From the NCBI GenBank assembly GCA_009923375.1, contig RFTO01000003.1, forward strand, positions 25,545-30,810: a DNA stretch of 5,266 nt, given 5' to 3'. Of the stretch, positions 1-5,217 are shown piece by piece (the stretch's first letter is position 1; each line of letters starts with the position of its first letter). The position numbers and the translations under genes are program-made. This DNA comes from Actinomycetota bacterium. Lineage in GTDB: Bacteria > Actinomycetota > Actinomycetes > S36-B12 > UBA5976. The notes below the pieces were generated by a model. The model saw nothing but the letters and a program-made list of their open reading frames with translations. It did no database searches and was not told where the DNA came from.

Positions 1-595
1 CCTGCCACAAGCCATCACCTTCGGCCATGATGGCACGCTGGTGGCCACCGTCAGCATCGCGTTCGATGCGCAGGGCGAACACTTCGTCGAAGAAATATGG
101 CAACTGTTGGGCCAGCTTGTTGCCCGGCATCGAAGGCGCATAAAGGATGCGGCCCTGTTCGTCGGTGGCCTTTTCGACCTTGGCGGTGAACAGGACATGA
201 CGACCGGGCAGATCGCGGAACGCACGAACAATGTCAGTGACCTGTTCCTGCATTGCGCCATAGGCCGCACGCGGGTCTTTGGTCGCCTTCTTTTCGGCAT
301 TCAGCACGACTTCGGCAATTTCGCTAATGCTGTCGAGCGCCACCGACTTAAACTGCTGGGCTTCAGCCGAACCAGTCAGCCACGCATAGGCTTCTTGCAG
401 GGTGGCCAGATCGGCAATTTCGATGAAGGGCAGATCATGCCCGGCAATCGACAGAAGGCCACCTTCAGCCGACAGGATCACCGGGCTTGGCAGCGTCGGG
501 ATCAGTGATGTTTTACCAGCGCCAGCTTGCCCATAAACGAGCATCTTGACGCCATTGGCCGACCCGCCAAGGGTCGATTTAAGGCTTATCGCCAT
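1..595 (-). CDS. Sak4-like RecA-fold phage ATPase (partial, C-terminus beyond left edge)
   Basis: This is an ATP-binding protein of the phage Sak4/AAA_24 type, small RecA-like ATPases that act with single-strand binding proteins in phage recombination. Reading the minus strand from ATG at 595 gives 198 uninterrupted codons to the left edge. A Walker A GQAGAGKT lies at residues 22-29 after a short beta strand (KMLVY). A Walker B-like strand VALDS is at 85-89, and a second strand VLFTAK at 134-139 fits a RecA-type core. The start is supported by AAGGA at 606-610 (minus strand), 10 nt upstream, and by the consensus promoter behind it. The gene is transcribed away from the replication genes but shares their control region. 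The C-terminal end is missing, so total length is unknown. The ATPase assignment is secure; the Sak4 subgroup is inferred from motif layout, size and neighbours. Confidence 0.85.
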   Translation of the reverse strand, partial: MAISLKSTLGGSANGVKMLVYGQAGAGKTSLIPTLPSPVILSAEGGLLSIAGHDLPFIEIADLATLQEAYAWLTGSAEAQQFKSVALDSISEIAEVVLNAEKKATKDPRAAYGAMQEQVTDIVRAFRDLPGRHVLFTAKVEKATDEQGRILYAPSMPGNKLAQQLPYFFDEVFALRIERDADGGHQRAIMAEGDGLWQ

Positions 596-605
596 GTGTG
601 TTTCA

Positions 606-612
606 TCCTTCT
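606..612 (-). promoter_or_regulatory. Ribosome binding site of the leftward ATPase gene
   Basis: On the minus strand this reads AGAAGGA, ending 10 nt before ATG 595. It settles the start of a gene whose other end is outside the window. An ATG nearer the site (around 603-605) is in another frame. Confidence 0.65.
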
Positions 613-653
613 TTTAAGGCTGCGGTCGGGAAATCCGGTGGCAGCGCAGTCGA

Positions 654-683
654 AGCATAGGCTTGCGCTGCAAACATTGTCAA
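654..683 (-). promoter_or_regulatory. Leftward sigma70-type promoter for the ATPase gene
   Basis: On the minus strand the -35 box is a perfect TTGACA (683-678) and the -10 box is TATGCT (659-654, four of six consensus bases), with an 18-nt spacer. Transcription would start near 647, giving a leader of about 50 nt before ATG 595. It overlaps the rightward promoter almost completely, so the two probably cannot be occupied by RNA polymerase together. Assigned from sequence only. Confidence 0.6.
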
Positions 684-691
684 CCTATGCT
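663..691 (+). promoter_or_regulatory. Rightward promoter for the HTH/replication operon
   Basis: The -10 box TATGCT (686-691) is preceded by TTGCGC (663-668) at a 17-nt spacing. The -35 matches consensus only in TTG, so this promoter looks weaker than the leftward one. An alternative -35, TTGTCA (677-682), has no good -10 at the right distance. Its -10 is the mirror image of the leftward -10, being the other arm of the same inverted repeat. It would drive the HTH gene and the replication genes after it. Confidence 0.45.
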
Positions 692-734
692 GCAAACATC
701 TTAACCACCGAACTACATAAAAGGACAGATCAGG

Positions 735-920
735 ATGATGAACATGGACGAAATCAGGGCGGCGCTGGCCGACCGCAACCTGCGTGAAGTGTCGCGCCGA
801 TCCGGTGTGTCCTATCGCACGCTTTGGTCGATGGCCCGCGAAAAGACGGTGCCGAACTATGTCACGGTCAAGGCCGTGTCAGATTATCTGTCGGCAGATC
901 GCGTGCGGGTGCCAGCATGA
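735..920 (+). CDS. Small Cro/XRE-type HTH DNA-binding protein
   Basis: This 61-residue protein is almost entirely one helix-turn-helix domain. The positioning helix and turn are at about 17-26 (LREVSRRSGVS), followed by a recognition helix beginning YRTLWSMA and a closing segment TVKAVSDYL, the usual layout of small phage Cro-like regulators. There is no room for a dimerisation or protease-sensitive domain, so Cro is a better guess than CI. AGGA at 722-725 lies 9 nt before ATG 735. ATG 738 and ATG 744 are in-frame alternatives, and 744 also has an AGGA 8 nt upstream. The stop overlaps the next gene as ATGA, implying translational coupling. It probably binds the repeats at 654-699 and represses one or both divergent promoters; this role comes from position, not from a specific family match. 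Confidence 0.75.
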   Translation: MMNMDEIRAALADRNLREVSRRSGVSYRTLWSMAREKTVPNYVTVKAVSDYLSADRVRVPA

Positions 921-3058
921 GCGATGGCAACATCTTCAATCTGCTTGGCACGGCATTTGATCCGTCGCAGCACCAGCCGCACACTGAACCGCCTGAAGCA
1001 CAGCTTCGCGATGCGATGATGCGGGCTGGCGTCAGGCCACCGAAGGAACTGGTGTTCGATGGTGCGCTGCACCGCTTTGCCACCGGCAAGAAGGCTGGCG
1101 ATCTGTCGGGCTGGTATATTGCGCACGATGACAAGCTGCCCGCTGGCTGCTTTGGCGACTGGCGCGAAGGTGTGACCGTCAACTGGCGTGCTGACATCGG
1201 TCGCGAACTGACCATCGCCGAACAGATGGCGCACACGCGCAGGGTCGCCGACATGAAGGCGCAGCGCGAACGCGAACTGATGGAGCGCAGGGAAACGGCA
1301 GCCGACAAGGCAGCCGATGTCTGGGAAGCTGCGGCGCAAGCCAGCGATGATCACCCATATCTGGCCCGCAAGGGTGTCATGGCGCACGGCCTGCGGGTCG
1401 CTGGCGATGGCCGTCTGATCGCGCCGGTCTTCATCGGCGGCGAACTGACCAGCCTGCAATATATTGCTGGCGATGGTTCGAAGCTGTTCCTGAAGGGTGG
1501 GGCCATCGCTGGCGGCTGCTGGCTGATTGGCGAAACGCAAGGCGCTGGAACCGTCTATGTCTGCGAAGGTGTGGCGACAGGCTTCACACTGCACGAAGTC
1601 ACCGGCTGCCCGGTGGCAATCACGTTCAGCGCGGGCAACATGGCACCGGCTGGCCGGGCGATCCGCGAACGCCTTGGCATGGCCGTCAGCATGGTGGTCG
1701 TGGCTGACAACGATGAACCAGACAGCAAAGGCGTTCAGCGCGGTCAGGTCGAAGGCGCAAAGGCCGCTGAAGCGGTCGGTGGTCGTCTAGTCGTGTCGCC
1801 GGTCGAAGGCACAGATGTGAACGACTTCGTGCAAGGCGGCGGCGATCTGCTGGCGCTGTTGGCACCGCAGGTGCAGACCGAAGGCTGGCTGATCAACAGC
1901 GATGACTTCGCATCAGTGCCGCAGGCGATCCTATGGTCGATCAAGGGCTGGCTGCCGCAGGATGCGCTGATCATGGTTCACGGCCCATCTGGGTCTGGCA
2001 AGACGTTCGTCGTGCTGGACATGGTGCTGCACGCTGCCGCTGGGCTGCCGCATTGGTGTGGCTTTAAGGTCAATCCCGGCCCGGTCGTCTATCTGGCCGG
2101 TGAAGGCCATCAGGGGCTTCGCGCACGCATCGCGGCTTGGAAGCGGCACAATCAAGTCGCAAACATCAAGAACGCTTGGGTGTCACGCACCGGCTGCGAT
2201 CTGAACACGCCTGACGGCTACCAGTTGGCGCTGGAAGCGATCAGGGCGCTGCCAGTCATCCCCGCAACCTTGGTGGTGGACACACTGCACCGCTTCCTGA
2301 AGGGCGATGAAAACAGTGCGCAGGATGCGAAGACCATGATCGACGCCTGCACCGCCCTGTCGCGGGAATTCGGCTGCACGGTGATCTTGGTGCATCACAC
2401 CGGGGTCAATGAAGATGCGCAGCACCGGGCGCGTGGTTCGTCAGCTTGGCGCGGTGCGCTGGATGTCGAACTGTCTATCGTGCCGGGCAAGGAAGCTGGC
2501 GATCCGCTGACCATCATTCAGCGCAAGCAGAAGGATGCCGAACTGCTTGAACCGATGTTCATGCGCTTGACCAAGGTCGATCTGGATTGGATCGACGAAG
2601 ATGGTGATCGGGTGTCGTCAGTGGTGGCCACGCTGGTCGATGCCGATGATGTCGAGCGGCAGACGCAGCGCGAAGGCAAGCTGGAAGGCAAGTCGCGCAA
2701 GCTGTTCGAAGATGCCTTCATGGCGGTCGGCAGGCTGTCCAATGGTGTGCCTTTTGTGTCGGCAGCAGCATGGAACGAATGGACGAAGACGCAGCCTTGG
2801 GACAATGACGGCAAGCGCAGGCGGGTGCTGTCGGAGGCTAAAAAACTGCTGATCGACAGCGGCTATCTGGGCGCGAACAAGTCGATGGATATATCGTCAA
2901 AAACGACATCGCGGCGCAGTCTTTGTCGCTATGCAAGCGCAACACCTAAAAAGGCACTGTTCGGGCTGTTCGGATTTACCTGTTTCGAACAATCCGAACA
3001 GAAAAACATAAGGAAAATCAATGACTTGCGAATGTGTTCGGCTTGCTGTTCGGATTAG
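917..3058 (+). CDS. TOPRIM-RepA-like AAA primase/helicase, phage replication protein
   Basis: A 713-residue replication protein. The N-terminal part (about 38-95) has the GWY...GxFGDW pattern seen ahead of phage TOPRIM domains, then a charged helix (100-130). The TOPRIM domain (about 165-315) shows the catalytic Glu in VCEG (217), ADND (263-266) and DVND (300-303). The C-terminal half is a RepA/AAA_25-type hexameric helicase ATPase: Walker A GPSGSGKT (356-363), Walker B TLVVD (451-455), VHHTG (492-496) and RGSSAWRG (506-513). It likely loads on the origin and unwinds DNA; primase activity is less certain because no N-terminal zinc-finger cysteines are seen. The start at 917 is chosen over an upstream in-frame ATG (824) because of the ATGA overlap and because the earlier codons lie inside the HTH gene. 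Residues from about 656 look non-native: shifting to the -1 frame near 2880 gives a more plausible 22-residue end stopping at 2949. Confidence 0.85.
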   Translation: MSDGNIFNLLGTAFDPSQHQPHTEPPEAQLRDAMMRAGVRPPKELVFDGALHRFATGKKAGDLSGWYIAHDDKLPAGCFGDWREGVTVNWRADIGRELTIAEQMAHTRRVADMKAQRERELMERRETAADKAADVWEAAAQASDDHPYLARKGVMAHGLRVAGDGRLIAPVFIGGELTSLQYIAGDGSKLFLKGGAIAGGCWLIGETQGAGTVYVCEGVATGFTLHEVTGCPVAITFSAGNMAPAGRAIRERLGMAVSMVVVADNDEPDSKGVQRGQVEGAKAAEAVGGRLVVSPVEGTDVNDFVQGGGDLLALLAPQVQTEGWLINSDDFASVPQAILWSIKGWLPQDALIMVHGPSGSGKTFVVLDMVLHAAAGLPHWCGFKVNPGPVVYLAGEGHQGLRARIAAWKRHNQVANIKNAWVSRTGCDLNTPDGYQLALEAIRALPVIPATLVVDTLHRFLKGDENSAQDAKTMIDACTALSREFGCTVILVHHTGVNEDAQHRARGSSAWRGALDVELSIVPGKEAGDPLTIIQRKQKDAELLEPMFMRLTKVDLDWIDEDGDRVSSVVATLVDADDVERQTQREGKLEGKSRKLFEDAFMAVGRLSNGVPFVSAAAWNEWTKTQPWDNDGKRRRVLSEAKKLLIDSGYLGANKSMDISSKTTSRRSLCRYASATPKKALFGLFGFTCFEQSEQKNIRKINDLRMCSACCSD

Positions 3059-3125
3059 TGGGGGCGAAAGTCTGTCCTGTTCGGATTGTTCGCGCTTTCC
3101 TTTAGGAAAGCGAACAACCGAACAG
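2957..3125. repeat. CTGTTCGGATT repeat array, candidate phage replication origin
   Basis: Ten copies of the core TGTTCG or its complement CGAACA lie in 169 bp. Plus orientation: 2958, 2967, 3035, 3047, 3078 and 3087. Minus orientation: 2986-2991, 2995-3000, 3111-3116 and 3119-3124. By hand count the rest of the window has about twelve scattered copies. The full 11-mer CTGTTCGGATT is exact at 2966-2976, 3046-3056 and 3077-3087, and inverted at 2991-3001. The last pairs with 2966-2976 as an 11-bp inverted repeat around 14 bp. The stretch is more AT-rich than the flanking genes. Repeated sites next to an initiator/helicase gene fit iterons of an origin; a regulatory or packaging site is also possible. 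The function is inferred from arrangement and position only. Confidence 0.55.
3077..3125. repeat. Long imperfect hairpin/cruciform inside the repeat array
   Basis: The left arm 3077-3100 and right arm 3105-3125 pair over about 21 bp, interrupted only by one extra A and two extra bases in the left arm, with loop TTTA (3101-3104). Each arm carries the repeat twice (CTGTTCGG then TTGTTCG). There is no T-run after the right arm, so it is not a normal intrinsic terminator. A cruciform or single-strand hairpin at an origin is the preferred reading, or an mRNA structure controlling the resolvase start just downstream. Confidence 0.6.
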
Positions 3126-3156
3126 ACAAGCGCGGTCAATTTCTGGACACCTGAAC

Positions 3157-3170
3157 AGGGTGTCAAATTG
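3157..3170 (+). promoter_or_regulatory. Ribosome binding site and TTG start favoured for the RusA gene
   Basis: AGGG (3157-3160) is 7 nt upstream of TTG 3168-3170, exactly where the conserved RusA domain begins. The competing start is ATG 3021, which has a stronger-looking AAGGA (3010-3014) 6 nt upstream but adds 49 residues encoded by the repeat array. Confidence 0.45.
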
Positions 3171-3527
3171 AGGCTGCCTTATCCAGTTTCAGCAAACCGA
3201 TATTGGCGGCACTTTCGTGGCCGGGTGGTTCGGTCGGCAGCGGCGAACGCCTACCGGGCGCAGATCGTCCAGATCGCGATGAAGGCTGGCGTGCTGATGT
3301 TCGATGGTTCAGTCAGCCTTGGCATTCACCTGCTGCCGAAGCTGACGAAGAAGGGTCTGGCGTCTGGCACCTGCATCGACCTGTCGAATGCGTGGAAGGT
3401 GGCTGAAGACGCATTGCAGGGCATCGCCTATCACAACGACCGGCAGGTGCGTGGCTTTGGTGCGCTGTTTGGCGATCCGGTCGAAAATGGCGGGCTGGTG
3501 GTCGTGATCAAAGCATTTGACACATAG
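3168..3527 (+). CDS. rusA: RusA-family Holliday-junction resolvase
   Basis: RusA enzymes are small dimeric, metal-dependent endonucleases that cut Holliday junctions in late recombination and replication. From TTG 3168 the product is 119 residues, matching the ~120-residue family length. It opens with the typical LPYPVSANRYW, where RusA proteins have LPxPxSxNxYWR, and carries the signature DLSNAWKxAxDALxGIAYHNDRQV at 71-94. Aligned with E. coli RusA, Asp71, Lys77 and Asp91 correspond to D70, K76 and D91, but the residue matching catalytic D72 is Ser73. ATG 3021 is an in-frame alternative start with a good ribosome binding site; it would add a Cys-rich 49-residue extension made of repeat-array sequence, unlike the family. 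The gene follows the TOPRIM/RepA-like gene and precedes a helicase, probably in one operon. The family call is secure; activity is uncertain because of the Asp-to-Ser change. Confidence 0.8.
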   Translation: MRLPYPVSANRYWRHFRGRVVRSAAANAYRAQIVQIAMKAGVLMFDGSVSLGIHLLPKLTKKGLASGTCIDLSNAWKVAEDALQGIAYHNDRQVRGFGALFGDPVENGGLVVVIKAFDT

Positions 3528-3610
3528 GGTGCATGGCCCTAAAGTTCGCGAACCGGGCCGATGCAGGCGCGGCAACATCGGGCCACTGGCCCACCTACAG
3601 GGGAATGAAC
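3528..3610 (+). promoter_or_regulatory. Dyad-rich leader of the SF1 helicase gene
   Basis: This 83-nt gap contains a perfect dyad GGGCCACTGGCCC (3580-3592; 6-bp arms, one central base). It also has an overlapping stem CCGATG (3558-3563) with CATCGG (3576-3581), so the two hairpins share bases and exclude each other. The first ends 6 nt before the ribosome binding site at 3599. A near-identical dyad, GGCCCACTGGGCC, occurs in the leader of the next gene (5177-5189). Operator or mRNA control is possible; no convincing promoter boxes are seen. Confidence 0.4.
3599..3604 (+). promoter_or_regulatory. Ribosome binding site that sets the helicase start
   Basis: AGGGGA ends 6 nt before ATG 3611. The in-frame ATG 3605 would abut it with no spacing. 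ATG 3533 has only a poorly spaced AGGG and would add 26 residues lacking any recognisable motif. Confidence 0.7.
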
Positions 3611-5116
3611 ATGACGACTTTTGCACCGACCGCGCAGCAACAGGCTTTTCTTGACGCGCTGACCGGCACTACTTCCAATCTGGCGCTTCTGGCCCGCGCA
3701 GGCTGCGGCAAGACCGCAACGATCCTGATGGGCGTCGATGCCATCGCCAAGCAGCAGCCGCAGGCTGAAATTCTGGTCTGCGCCTTCAACAAGGCCATTG
3801 CCAGTGAAGTCGAAGGCAAGCTGAAGGCTGCCGGTCACACTGACTGGCGCACCGTTCAGACCAGCACGCTGCACGCACTGGGCTTCAATTTGGTCAAGTT
3901 CGCATTTAAGTCGGCGGTCGATGGCAAGAAGGTGCGCAACCTGATCAGGCAGGCTGGCATCAAGAACAGCGGCTTTGACACCTATGCCAGCCAGATCGCA
4001 TCGCTGGTCGGCTATGCCAAGGGCGCAGGCTTTGGCTTCTTTGCCGACAAGCAGATCGGCGATGCGGCTGCATGGTATGCGCTTGCTGACCATTTCGACG
4101 TTGGTGGCTATGACAGCGACACGAGCGACATGGATCAGATCATTTCCTATTCGCAGGTGATCTATCGCGCATCGCTGGATCAGACCGACATCGTGGACTT
4201 TGACGACATGATCCTTTTCCCGCTGGTAAAGAACCTGCGGGTGCGCTTCGGCAAGGACATCGTGTTTGTCGATGAAGCGCAAGACCTGTCGCCTGCCCGG
4301 CAGGCGCTGATCCGCAAGTTTGTGAAGTTTGACGGTGGTCGCATGATCGTCGTCGGCGACGACCGTCAGGCGATCTATGGTTTCAGCGGTGCTGATGCCG
4401 AAGCCCTGCCGAACATGATCGCCAGCCTGAACGCCACCGTGCTGCCGCTGTCGGTGACATGGCGCTGCCCGGCTGCCGTGGTTCGCGCTGCGCAGGCTTA
4501 CGTTCCCGACATCATGGCGGCTGATGGTGCCGACGAAGGCGCGGTCGTTTACAACGGCCATTTGCCTGAAGACATTGGCGCTGGTGACGCGATCTTGTGC
4601 CGCAACACCGCACCGCTGATTGACATGGCCTATCGCCTGATCCGCAATGGCCATGCGGCCAAGGTCGAAGGCCGTTCGATTGGCGACGGTTTGAAGGCGC
4701 TGGTGAACCGCTGGAAGGTCGCAGACACTGCCACGCTGCTGATCCGCCTTGATGGCTATGCCGACCGCGAAATTCAGAAGGCCATGGCGAAGGACAACGA
4801 AGCCAAGGCTGAAGAAGTTGCCGACCGGGTGGAAACCATGCGCCACATCATCGCAGCGGTGAACGCTGGCGGCAGCAATCGGACTGCTGATGTGATCGGT
4901 CACATCGACAGCTTGTTCGCTGACGATGCCGCGAACGCGATCATTCTGGCGACCTATCACCGCAGCAAGGGCCGCGAATGGAACCGGGTCTATCTGTTCG
5001 AACACGCGACCCGCTGCCCATCGAAGGCAGCCAAGCAGGCTTGGCAGAAGGGCCAAGAAGCCAATCTGGCCTATGTCGCGATCACGCGGGCAAAAAAAAT
5101 GCTGACTTTCATCTGA
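3611..5116 (+). CDS. Superfamily 1A (UvrD/Rep-like) DNA helicase
   Basis: A 501-residue ATP-dependent 3'-5' type helicase with every SF1A motif in order: Q-motif around TAQQQ (7-11), Walker A AGCGKT (30-35), Ia LVCAFNKAI (55-63), Ic TSTLHALGF (84-92), II VDEAQD (220-225), III VVGDDRQAIYGFSGA (247-261), IV LSVTWRCP (280-287), V ATYHRSKGREW (447-457) and VI AYVAITRAKKML (487-498). It likely unwinds DNA during phage replication or recombination beside the TOPRIM/RepA-like protein and RusA. It is shorter than UvrD or Rep (about 700 residues), because the accessory subdomains are small, but typical of phage members. The protein ends three residues after motif VI, right after an A8 run (5092-5099) in which a -1 slip would avoid the stop. 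All its Glu codons appear to be GAA and none GAG. Confidence 0.92.
   Translation: MTTFAPTAQQQAFLDALTGTTSNLALLARAGCGKTATILMGVDAIAKQQPQAEILVCAFNKAIASEVEGKLKAAGHTDWRTVQTSTLHALGFNLVKFAFKSAVDGKKVRNLIRQAGIKNSGFDTYASQIASLVGYAKGAGFGFFADKQIGDAAAWYALADHFDVGGYDSDTSDMDQIISYSQVIYRASLDQTDIVDFDDMILFPLVKNLRVRFGKDIVFVDEAQDLSPARQALIRKFVKFDGGRMIVVGDDRQAIYGFSGADAEALPNMIASLNATVLPLSVTWRCPAAVVRAAQAYVPDIMAADGADEGAVVYNGHLPEDIGAGDAILCRNTAPLIDMAYRLIRNGHAAKVEGRSIGDGLKALVNRWKVADTATLLIRLDGYADREIQKAMAKDNEAKAEEVADRVETMRHIIAAVNAGGSNRTADVIGHIDSLFADDAANAIILATYHRSKGREWNRVYLFEHATRCPSKAAKQAWQKGQEANLAYVAITRAKKMLTFI
5092..5099 (+). other. A8 run with in-phase A AAA AAA slippery heptamer
   Basis: Eight adenines near the end of the helicase gene read GCA AAA AAA ATG, so 5092-5098 is an X XXY YYZ heptamer in the correct phase for -1 slippage. 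After a slip the frame stays open for 40 codons and then enters the next gene in frame at ATG 5218. The strong hairpin at 5127 starts about 28 nt downstream, farther than usual stimulators. It is a candidate recoding or polymerase-slippage site, unproven. Confidence 0.35.
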
Positions 5117-5126
5117 TTGATCTTGA

Positions 5127-5164
5127 CGGGATGGGGCTTTATGCCCTATCCCGGTTTCACCGGG
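5127..5164 (+). terminator. Terminator-like hairpin with an overlapping alternative hairpin
   Basis: CGGGATGGGGC (5127-5137) pairs with GCCCTATCCCG (5143-5153) over 11 bp including one G-U pair, with loop TTTAT, just after the helicase stop. It is followed only by GTTT, so termination would be partial. A second stem, CCCGG (5150-5154) with CCGGG (5160-5164), shares 5150-5153 and cannot form at the same time. This resembles an attenuator-like switch between helicase and downstream gene, but could simply be a processing stem. Confidence 0.4.
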
Positions 5165-5197
5165 CTGAAGTGGCCCGGCCCACTGGGCCAGCGGCCC
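5161..5197 (+). promoter_or_regulatory. Cluster of GC dyads in the leader of the CxxC gene
   Basis: Several overlapping inverted repeats are visible: CGGGC (5161-5165) with GCCCG (5173-5177), the perfect dyad GGCCCACTGGGCC (5177-5189), and GGGCC (5185-5189) with GGCCC (5193-5197). The central dyad matches 11 of 13 positions of the one at 3580-3592 before the helicase gene, and lies about 15 nt upstream of the ribosome binding site. A shared protein-binding or mRNA-control site is suggested. Confidence 0.4.
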
Positions 5198-5217
5198 GCC
5201 TGACAAGGATAAAGACC

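Larger units (their letters stand above)
654..699. repeat. Operator-like inverted and direct repeats between divergent promoters
   Basis: Two patterns are interlaced. An inverted repeat has 8-bp arms AGCATAGG (654-661) and CCTATGCT (684-691) around 22 bp. A direct repeat GCTGCAAACAT occurs at 667-677 and 689-699, offset by 22 bp, about two helical turns, so two bound dimers would lie on the same DNA face. They cover the -10 and spacer of both promoters. They are the natural binding sites for the HTH protein encoded next door, though a phage repressor from outside the window could also use them. Confidence 0.5.

Noticed and set aside
41..787. Plus-strand open frames at 41-508 and 527-787
   Set aside because: They are antisense to the Walker-motif ATPase gene or cross its promoter region, and their products resemble no domain.
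824..916. In-frame upstream start at 824 for the TOPRIM/RepA-like protein
   Set aside because: The extra 31 codons overlap the HTH gene and look unlike protein; ATG 917 overlapping the HTH stop is the better start.
868..1594. Minus-strand open frames at 868-1308 and 884-1594
   Set aside because: They lie opposite the N-terminal half of the TOPRIM/RepA-like gene and have no ribosome binding site or motif support.
2840..2846. A6C run as a canonical -1 slippery heptamer in the TOPRIM/RepA-like gene
   Set aside because: It reads GCT AAA AAA CTG, so the X XXY YYZ phase is wrong, and the sequence up to about codon 655 still looks native in the original frame. A shift nearer 2880 fits better.
3077..3125. 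Long hairpin as an intrinsic terminator
   Set aside because: There is no T-run after the stem, and the arms are copies of the repeat motif found on both sides.
2957..3125. Repeat array as a CRISPR
   Set aside because: The units are about 11 bp, unevenly spaced, in both orientations, and lack regular spacers.
3539..5206. A 555-codon open frame on the minus strand opposite the helicase
   Set aside because: The plus-strand frame carries all SF1 motifs in order with a good ribosome binding site. The antisense product has no recognisable motif and is open because of the skewed codon use of the helicase.
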